Source of the DNA: an uncultured Lachnospiraceae bacterium
Lineage (GTDB): Bacteria > Bacillota > Clostridia > Lachnospirales > Lachnospiraceae
Direction: 5' to 3'
DNA: 64,000 nt
NCBI GenBank assembly: GCA_947589095.1
Contig: CANQBX010000012.1
Coordinates: 1-64,000 of the forward strand
How positions within the stretch are numbered: the stretch's first letter is position 1; every line of letters begins with the position of its first letter. The notes beneath the pieces were generated by a model that was not told where the DNA came from, searched no databases, and saw nothing but the letters and a program-made list of their open reading frames with translations. Made by a program: the position numbers and the translations under genes. Of this stretch, positions 57,644 through 64,000 are shown one piece after another.

Positions 57644-57924
57644 CAGTTATACAGCGCATTTGCAATTTGCCATTATTCTTGTTTTTTGGTGTATGAGTCG
57701 GTTTTATAACTGAAGCGATGAAACGCGATCTCGTCTGAATGGTCAGATTCAAAAAAGATTATAAATCAGGTACCGCTGTATGGGAATGAAATCCTGTACG
57801 GCGGTTTTTCTAAGTGAAGATGTACAACGTATTGACTGGGAACAGGGGCAGCCGGAACAGGGGACAGGAACAGGGGCAGCGCGTTTCACGGATGTAATTT
57901 ATATAAATTAAATGCAATATATAC

Positions 57925-57953
57925 TTGACATCCGCTCTGGAATGTGGTATTTT
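57925..57953 (+). promoter_or_regulatory. Sigma-A-like promoter for the small XRE operon
   Basis: TTGACA (57925-57930), 17-bp spacer, TATTTT (57948-57953). Confidence 0.6.
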
Positions 57954-58090
57954 TGGGGTAAACAGGAGGCCGACGCAGGTAAATAGCAACCCGAGGAGGA
58001 GGCCAACGCGGCAGGCCGAGAGGATAAATTAAGAGCCATGAGCATGTGAGCAGGCCCGACTGCCGCACGCCTGCCAGCAGGAGGTGGGAA

Positions 58091-58306
58091 ATGAGAAATC
58101 TGAGACTCAAATTCAGACGTATCGAGTTGGAGATGTCGCAGACGATGCTTGCTGAGAAAGTGGGCGTCACCCGGCAGACGATCGGGCTGATCGAAGCGGG
58201 AGATTATAATCCGTCGCTTAAGCTCTGCATCGCGATCTGCAAGGCGTTAGGCACTACATTAAATGACCTGTTCTGGGAGGAGGATGGCAAAAATGAAAAG
58301 CAATAA
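58091..58306 (+). CDS. Small XRE-family HTH regulator
   Basis: 'MRNLRLKFRRIELEMSQTMLAEKVGVTRQTIGLIEAGDYNPSLKLCIAICKALGTTLNDLFWEE'. Confidence 0.92.
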   Translation: MRNLRLKFRRIELEMSQTMLAEKVGVTRQTIGLIEAGDYNPSLKLCIAICKALGTTLNDLFWEEDGKNEKQ

Positions 58307-58781
58307 GAACATTTTAGATGAACGGCAGGAGCAGATATTGCTTCGGATCGAACACAATGGGTGCTGGCTGGCTTTCTGGGGACTGCTGGCAGCTATAATC
58401 GTACAGCTTATTTTAGACGTTGATTTCAGGAATCTTGCGGGGGAATGGATCGTATTTATGCTGCTTTCCCTGTATTTATCCGTGGGATCTATCAGGCAGG
58501 GAATATGGGACCGCCGCCTGAAACCGGATGTGTCGTCGATCGTCGTCAATTCTCTGATAAGCGCGCTTGCCCTGGGAATCCTGGGCTTCGTTCTTACAGT
58601 CAGACGATTCCCGGACAAGATTTTAGGTTCCATGGCTGCCGGAATCGTATATGCGGTCATGGCATTCGTCGTCTGTTTTGTGGTAATGCAGTTATTTGCC
58701 TGTGAGTTTAAGAGGAAACAGTCTAAACTGGAAGAAGAACCGTCGGAGGGAGAGGAAAATGATAAAGCAGATGTTTTATGA
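58284..58781 (+). CDS. Four-TM membrane protein (DUF6773-like)
   Basis: Overlaps the XRE gene; 'ILDERQEQILLRIEHNGCWLAFWGLLAAIIVQLIL'. Confidence 0.7.
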   Translation: MAKMKSNKNILDERQEQILLRIEHNGCWLAFWGLLAAIIVQLILDVDFRNLAGEWIVFMLLSLYLSVGSIRQGIWDRRLKPDVSSIVVNSLISALALGILGFVLTVRRFPDKILGSMAAGIVYAVMAFVVCFVVMQLFACEFKRKQSKLEEEPSEGEENDKADVL

Positions 58782-59475
58782 TGAATATCGTACGGTCAAT
58801 CTTGCCTTTCATGATGCGTTAAATAGCAGAGATCCTGAGAAAGTAAGATCTCTGGCGCTGCAGCTCCACGCGCTCGTCCATCCCGCATGTGTCTCCGGCG
58901 GCAGCGAAAAGACCATGGCGGACTATGTGGCGGAATATATGCTTTCCGGACACCAAAATGATCTGGCGCCCAGACAGCCCTGGGAGACAGACCTTCATTA
59001 CGCCGGTACGGACCGGGTCCCCATGGTGTGGCAGCTCTGGCATACCGCGCGGATAGAGGATCTGGTCAGCAATATCCTTCTGGCGGATCAGGAGCAGATA
59101 TTTAACGACAACTGGCAAAAGAAGATCGGTTCGCCGATCACCGACACGGGCAATGCCCTGGAGGCTGAGGAAGCGGTCCGATTTGGCAAAGCCATCCGGC
59201 CGGAAGCACTTTATGAATATATGATCGAAGTCGGGACGAATACCAGGAAGATCATAGTGGGACTTAAAGACGAGGCGCTTTTCGAGATGGTCCCTGAGGA
59301 ATGGGTCATGAAGATCTATGAGGCAGGCGGCGTTACTTCTGACCTGCGTTCTGTATGGCTGCTGGTATTTTGGGGAAGGCTCACCCGCGCCGGGATGCTG
59401 GAAACACCCATGACGAACCATTACATGATGCACATCCCGCCTTGCCTTGATAACCTTCCGATCATATCTGCTTAA
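58759..59475 (+). CDS. Conserved hypothetical protein (possibly DinB-like helical fold)
   Basis: Full ORF with ATG after GGAGGGAGAGG; helical, His-rich; family tentative. Confidence 0.6.
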   Translation: MIKQMFYDEYRTVNLAFHDALNSRDPEKVRSLALQLHALVHPACVSGGSEKTMADYVAEYMLSGHQNDLAPRQPWETDLHYAGTDRVPMVWQLWHTARIEDLVSNILLADQEQIFNDNWQKKIGSPITDTGNALEAEEAVRFGKAIRPEALYEYMIEVGTNTRKIIVGLKDEALFEMVPEEWVMKIYEAGGVTSDLRSVWLLVFWGRLTRAGMLETPMTNHYMMHIPPCLDNLPIISA

Positions 59476-59501
59476 AGCTTGCGTTTCGTGGAGGAAATTG
59501 A

Positions 59502-59560
59502 ATGAAACGGGAACTCGGAATGGCTCGCGATTAAATTTATCAGAACAGGAAATAAATTCA
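59502..59560 (+). pseudogene. Decayed remnant of the DUF3795-nucleotidyltransferase gene at 61123
   Basis: ttgaatgaaacgggaactcggaatggctcgc matches the 5' end of 61123 and then jumps to gattaaatttatcagaacaggaaa, matching 61467-61490. Confidence 0.7.
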
Positions 59561-59600
59561 TCTTTTCGGGGAGAAGAGAGGCAAATCGGGAAATACTGAC

Positions 59601-60125
59601 ATGGTCTATTTTGATGAAAATGGAATTGTAATTCGGGATCTGCGGCAGAGCGACGCCCAAATCATCACGGATGAAGAAATCGCGCAGGGCTGGGATGCGA
59701 CAATAGACAAATACGAAATGAGACTGAGACACCAGGCCGAAGGCAAAGCGGTCGCATTGGCTGCCGAATGGAACGGCAGCATCGCCGGATACATTAACGT
59801 TTATCCTGATGCCAAAAGCGGCGCGTATGCGAATCAAGGCTATGCGGAGATCGTTGACTTCGGCGTTCTGGAGAAATACAGGCGCAGAGGAATCGGCAGC
59901 AGGCTCATGGATATTGCGGAGCAGATCGCATTTTCTTATTCGGACGTGGTATACCTCGGAGTGGGGCTGCACAGCGGATACGGAAGCGCCCAGCGGATGT
60001 ATGTCAAGCGCGGATACATTCCGGACGGGAGCGGCGTCTGGTATAAGGATCAGATCTGTGAACCGTATCGTGATTGCTGTAATGACGATGACCTGGTATT
60101 GTATCTATCCAAACATAGAAAGTAA
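59601..60125 (+). CDS. GNAT-family N-acetyltransferase
   Basis: 'VDFGVLEKYRRRGIGSRLMDIAEQIAFSYSDVVYLGVGLHSGYGSAQRMYVKRGY'. Confidence 0.88.
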   Translation: MVYFDENGIVIRDLRQSDAQIITDEEIAQGWDATIDKYEMRLRHQAEGKAVALAAEWNGSIAGYINVYPDAKSGAYANQGYAEIVDFGVLEKYRRRGIGSRLMDIAEQIAFSYSDVVYLGVGLHSGYGSAQRMYVKRGYIPDGSGVWYKDQICEPYRDCCNDDDLVLYLSKHRK

Positions 60126-60305
60126 GGATGGCTTGCAACCTCAAGCTGCAGAAATGCAAACATAAGCCTGCGGCAATTATCCGGGATTGTCTGTACAATA
60201 TCTTCCGGATCTGGTCTGATGGTGTTATACGATCCGGTGCCGGACCGAGAACCCGGATGCAACCAAATTCTCGGCCGGTCAGATTATGATACAGGAGCGG
60301 GGTGA

Positions 60306-60695
60306 TTATCGCCCCGCATGTAGCCTTTCAGTCAGGGCATCCTGCAGGATGCGGGAGAGGCTCAATCCAGCGTCTGAAGCCATATCGTCCATCCATTTGG
60401 GAATGCTGACCGTGCGCCGGACAGCGCGTTGATCTCTGACGACAGCGCAGATGAGATTCGCAAACTCATCGGGAGCAGTTTTGATAGACGCCATAGCTGT
60501 AGCGGAAGGAATCTCCATCTTATTATCTGCCAGATATTCAATCCATTGAGATAGTGCAGATTGTGCCATGTGCACGGCGTTTGCCATGTTTTTACCCTCG
60601 GTAATACATCCAGGGAGATCTGGATATGTTATGGTAAAAGAGCCATCTTCATTCGCATGAAAAACTGCAGGATATACATATTCTGCCATAGCCAT
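60306..60695 (-). CDS. hicB: HicB-like antitoxin (second system)
   Basis: 'YPAVFHANEDGSFTITYPDLPGCITEGKNMANAVHMAQSALSQWIEYLADN...SIPKWMDDMASDAGLSLSRILQDAL'. Confidence 0.92.
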   Translation of the reverse strand: MAMAEYVYPAVFHANEDGSFTITYPDLPGCITEGKNMANAVHMAQSALSQWIEYLADNKMEIPSATAMASIKTAPDEFANLICAVVRDQRAVRRTVSIPKWMDDMASDAGLSLSRILQDALTERLHAGR

Positions 60696-60732
60696 CCTCC
60701 TTATTATCTATTTTGAAGAGCTGGCGCGGGCC

Positions 60733-60912
60733 TTATCTCAAACCCGCCGTCTTTAGGATTGCTCTTGCTGTGTATTCGTTTAACTCTCTGTGCCTTGGGA
60801 CTTGTATCGGCCGGCAGCCGTCTTTTGAGTAGATTGTGTGATCTCCGTCATCTCTGGCCATTTCGTATCCGGCTTTTTCTAACTCTTTGATTAAGTCCCT
60901 GCGCTTCATCAT
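60733..60912 (-). CDS. hicA: HicA-like toxin (59 aa, absent from the ORF track)
   Basis: Minus strand reads MMKRRDLIKELEKAGYEMARDDGDHTIYSKDGCRPIQVPRHRELNEYTARAILKTAGLR*. Confidence 0.92.
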   Translation of the reverse strand: MMKRRDLIKELEKAGYEMARDDGDHTIYSKDGCRPIQVPRHRELNEYTARAILKTAGLR

Positions 60913-60928
60913 CTCACCTTCTGGTCAT

Positions 60929-60984
60929 AGTATATTACATAAATTACGTAATGTCAATGTTGAATTGCGTAATTTATGTAATAT
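60929..60984 (-). promoter_or_regulatory. hicAB promoter/operator with 17-bp perfect inverted repeat
   Basis: Minus strand TTGACA-17-TATACT; atattacataaattacg (60932-60948) / cgtaatttatgtaatat (60968-60984). Confidence 0.85.
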
Positions 60985-61122
60985 GTTTTTTTGGATTTTT
61001 TCATTTCTCAGGCAAAAGGAAATACTGCACCCTATATACTTTGCAATATCCCGCTATACTTTTTCTGACGGAAAGGGTATAATGTTCTCAGCGAGAGATC
61101 ATTGTTTACAGGAGATAATTGA

Positions 61123-61986
61123 ATGAAACGAGAACTCGGAATAGCGCGCTGCGGACTGGCATGCTGCTTATGCAGTGAGAATGAGCATTGCAGCGGATGT
61201 AATTCGGGAGAATGCCCGGGCAAGGACTGGTGCGAAAACAGAAATTGTTCCATTGAGAATAATTACACGCATTGCTATGAATGTAAATCTGAATGCAGAA
61301 AAGGCTTGCTTTCCAAAATCAAGCCTTATGGATTTACCTTGTTTATCAAAAGATACGGAGAAAAAGCACTTTTAGATTGCCTTGAGCGGAACGAAAAAGC
61401 AAGCGTTGTTTATCATCGAGAAGGGATTCATGGCGATTATGATGACTTTAATGATGTTGAGAAATTAATTAAATTTATCAAAACAGGAAAGAATGATATC
61501 AACAAGACGATTATCAATGCGGTCATAAAAAAGGCGGAGGCATTGTGCCCGGATTCTCTGGCTTTGATTGGCATATACGGTTCCGCCGCCACTGGAGAAG
61601 AACACAAAAAATCCGATCTTGACTTACTGATTCTGATCAATGATAAAAACGGGTGGGTACTGGCCGACGGATTCATATTGGACGATATTGACGTAGGATA
61701 TGATATTTACTGTACAAGCTGGGATATGCTTGAAAGCGACGCCCAGTGTAACCATGCGCATTTATCAAAGCTGTTCGATTCCGTGATTGTTTACTGCAAG
61801 GATAAAAGCTCGCTGAAAAGACTGGATGAGATCAGGAAAGAGGCTGCGGGTCTTCTTGCGTCAGACAGACGGTATGATAAGGCTGACTTCGCATATTGTG
61901 AAGCAAAAAAGAAATTTGCCGAGTCCATCTTACAGAATCTTTATCAAAGGTCAGAAGCTGCGCAGGCGCTGCCATTCTATTTATAG
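61123..61986 (+). CDS. DUF3795 (Cys-rich) fused to nucleotidyltransferase domain, N-terminal part; probably frameshifted relative to 61995..62543
   Basis: 'CGLACCLCSENEHCSGCNSGECPGKDWC' and NTase motif 'IGIYGSAATGEEHKKSDLDLLIL'. Confidence 0.82.
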   Translation: MKRELGIARCGLACCLCSENEHCSGCNSGECPGKDWCENRNCSIENNYTHCYECKSECRKGLLSKIKPYGFTLFIKRYGEKALLDCLERNEKASVVYHREGIHGDYDDFNDVEKLIKFIKTGKNDINKTIINAVIKKAEALCPDSLALIGIYGSAATGEEHKKSDLDLLILINDKNGWVLADGFILDDIDVGYDIYCTSWDMLESDAQCNHAHLSKLFDSVIVYCKDKSSLKRLDEIRKEAAGLLASDRRYDKADFAYCEAKKKFAESILQNLYQRSEAAQALPFYL

Positions 61987-61994
61987 AAGATGCA

Positions 61995-62543
61995 GTGATG
62001 TTATATAATGGCCGGTATTTCAGAAAAGGAACCAAGCGGACTTTTGATGAACTAAGACAGCTTGATCTTCCCTTTGATCCTGAAGTCATAATTACGGACA
62101 TCATTAGGGCGGAAACAGTTGAAAAGATAAGATCCGGACTGACGGAACTGCTGGTTCTGACCAATGAATACCTGAAAATACCGAAGCAAAAAGCACTCTC
62201 CGCTGCAGCGAATCTGGGGGGAACTTATGAGGAAATGTATTCGAACTGGAAAAACAAAATGGCAGAAGCGGCAGACAGAGACGATAGGTATTCTTCTTTT
62301 ATGAATTTGCTGTCTTTACAAGAGATGATTCATGAGATTGCGGAAGAAATCGAAGTAGACGATTTTGAAATTATGGATAAATTTGATCCGCAGGATCTTG
62401 AAAATAATGTAAGCGTTTTTGATAAAGCCATGAGTAACTACCTTGCGGAGTATGAAAAAGTGGGGATGCGTCCCAAACGGTATGGAAGCGTGGAAGAATT
62501 TGAGAAAGATTATTGGAAAGCAGTTCAGAATAACGGAAAATAA
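61995..62543 (+). CDS. C-terminal helical part of the nucleotidyltransferase (separate ORF because of a frameshift)
   Basis: 'MLYNGRYFRKGTKRTFDELRQLDLPFDPEV' continues the NTase architecture; the upstream same-frame reading AGAAILFIEDAV looks coding. Confidence 0.65.
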   Translation: MMLYNGRYFRKGTKRTFDELRQLDLPFDPEVIITDIIRAETVEKIRSGLTELLVLTNEYLKIPKQKALSAAANLGGTYEEMYSNWKNKMAEAADRDDRYSSFMNLLSLQEMIHEIAEEIEVDDFEIMDKFDPQDLENNVSVFDKAMSNYLAEYEKVGMRPKRYGSVEEFEKDYWKAVQNNGK

Positions 62544-62765
62544 TTAGGGATTATGAACGGCTTTGGAGCAAGTTTATTTATAATCGTTCTTAAGGTTGAA
62601 ATATAAGCTGCGGTTATCTATAATCAAGGAAAATGTGCTTATATGACAGGAAAGGGGCGTAGTTTTATGACCAGAAGGTATGTTATTGCTCAGTAGTCTG
62701 AGCTTAAATAAATGAATGAATCGTAAGCTCAGATGAATCCCGAAAGTATGATTGGGAGGAGCATT

Positions 62766-63056
62766 ATGAGCTATATTAAGGCAGAGAATGTGCTGCCACA
62801 GGAATTAATAGAAACGATTCAGCAATATGTGGACGGAAAACTGATTTATATTCCATGCAAAGAGAAACAGGAGTGGGGCAGCGCGACTTCTGCCAGGGTT
62901 TTCTTTCGTGAGCGCAACGAAAGAATTTATGAAACCTACAAAAGCGGAATGAGCGTACAGGATCTCGCCCACCATTTTTCTTTGTCGGAGAAAAGCATTC
63001 AGAGAATTCTCAGGGATCAGCGGCTTGCCGAAAAGGAAAACGTTGAAAGCATCTGA
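62766..63056 (+). CDS. CD3324-family / Mor-like HTH protein
   Basis: 'MSYIKAENVLPQELIETIQQYVDGKLIYIPCKEKQEWGS...FRERNERIYETYKSGMSVQDLAHHFSLSEKSIQRIL'. Confidence 0.88.
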   Translation: MSYIKAENVLPQELIETIQQYVDGKLIYIPCKEKQEWGSATSARVFFRERNERIYETYKSGMSVQDLAHHFSLSEKSIQRILRDQRLAEKENVESI

Positions 63057-63348
63057 GAATTCGGATATAAAAGTGTATTTCCGTTGCGGAGGCTGCGGGA
63101 AAAAGCAGGAGTTTATGAATTCCTGTAAATTCAGAGTAAATGCCAACGGCAAAAGCGTGGATGTCTGGCTGATCTATCGGTGCAAAAAATGCGGGCATTC
63201 CAAAAACCTCACAATTTATGAGCGGACACGTCCGGGCAAGATACCTGCGGATCTGTTTGAACGCTTTTTAAGCAACGACATGGAAACTGCCCTGGAATAT
63301 GGCAGAAACATAGGTTTTTTGAAGAGAAACAATGCTGAACTCAAGTGA
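63025..63348 (+). CDS. DUF1062 domain-containing Cys-rich protein
   Basis: 'YFRCGGCGKKQEFMNSCKFRVNANGKSVDVWLIYRCKKCGHSKNLTIYERTRP'. Confidence 0.8.
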   Translation: MPKRKTLKASENSDIKVYFRCGGCGKKQEFMNSCKFRVNANGKSVDVWLIYRCKKCGHSKNLTIYERTRPGKIPADLFERFLSNDMETALEYGRNIGFLKRNNAELK

Positions 63349-63503
63349 ATGTCAGCCGGACCCCAGTCCGGCCGATTGTAATAAATAAAAGCTTGACCTT
63401 CTTAAAGTACCGTAGATTTCTTCCCATTTGAGTGGTATAATGTTAATTGCATGGCGGACGATTGTTCGGCAAATCGATGTTGTAGAGGTGAGGTGAAGTC
63501 GGT

Positions 63504-64000
63504 ATGGAAATGTCAACGATGCACTATGTTTTTCACTACAAGAAAAACAGTTTGGCTGAAAAAGAAATAAATCAAATCGCTGATATTCAGGAGGGATGCT
63601 ATACATTTATCAGCGACTGCCTTCATGCTGACGCAAAGGGCAAAATCCACTATCATTTGTTCGATACTCCACAAGAGGTAGGAAAGCAATATGCAATTAT
63701 CCACGACGAGGAGGATGATGAGCCATGCAACGGCTTTGCTCTTCCGGATATCATGAGCAAAGACGGTATGAATCATGTTTTTGCCGTATACAGCGAAACA
63801 ATAAAATGCATCGGTTTCCATGAAGACGCACATATTATTTCCTATTCGATTTGCAGACCGGAGTCGCGGTTCATCAGCGAAGGGCTCGCCATGTTTTTTG
63901 ATCGGTACTGGTGGGGAATCGATAATTATTCCTGGACGAAATGGTATATTGAGCAAGGAAAGAATCCGTCTGTCATCGATCTCTTGGAAAACAGTCATTT
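63504..64000 (+). CDS. Putative gluzincin-type zinc metallopeptidase (truncated by window end)
   Basis: Open frame MEMSTMHYVFHYKKNS... to the window end; HExxH 'GFHEDAHIISYSICRPESRFISEGLAMFF'; not in ORF track because it runs off the edge. Confidence 0.65.
   Translation, partial: MEMSTMHYVFHYKKNSLAEKEINQIADIQEGCYTFISDCLHADAKGKIHYHLFDTPQEVGKQYAIIHDEEDDEPCNGFALPDIMSKDGMNHVFAVYSETIKCIGFHEDAHIISYSICRPESRFISEGLAMFFDRYWWGIDNYSWTKWYIEQGKNPSVIDLLENSH

Overview
This 64 kb window looks like a chromosomal segment from a Gram-positive Clostridia/Lachnospiraceae-type bacterium (inferred from gene content and strong GGAGG ribosome-binding sites). About 60 protein-coding genes can be supported. From left to right: hflK (truncated at the edge) and hflC; metF, a stand-alone MetH reactivation-domain protein and metH; a YesMN two-component system with a sugar ABC transporter, a divergent glycosidase-like protein and an ADP-ribosylglycohydrolase/SGNH fusion; a DUF4129/DUF58/MoxR operon; an nfnAB-type ferredoxin:NADP oxidoreductase pair; a glpA/glpB/DUF1667 operon with HAD, LacI and GDPD genes; deoB; GNAT and APH(3')-like genes; pyrF-K-D-E; a VanZ-like gene; an M29-type aminopeptidase; an acyltransferase; a DUF4091 protein; rpmB; Asp23/fakA; recQ; hicAB; an orphan response regulator followed by a Bce-like RR-HK-ABC cassette; and a mosaic of small accessory genes that includes a second hicAB whose 59-aa HicA is absent from the ORF track. 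The most unusual signal is non-coding. Between moxR and nfnA lie two ~240-250 bp long-hairpin elements in opposite orientation. They share a conserved apical core, but their long outer stems differ in sequence and are each self-complementary, a covariation-like pattern expected of a structured RNA or ssDNA element. The window also holds a REP-like hairpin family (ATTTCCATGC plus stem-loop) at three loci, several intergenic short tandem repeats, two HicAB promoters with operator-like repeats inside consensus spacers, and a decayed paralog of a DUF3795-nucleotidyltransferase gene that itself appears frameshifted. No tRNA, rRNA, CRISPR array, prophage or transposase gene was recognised. All family names come from reading the translations; no database search was run.
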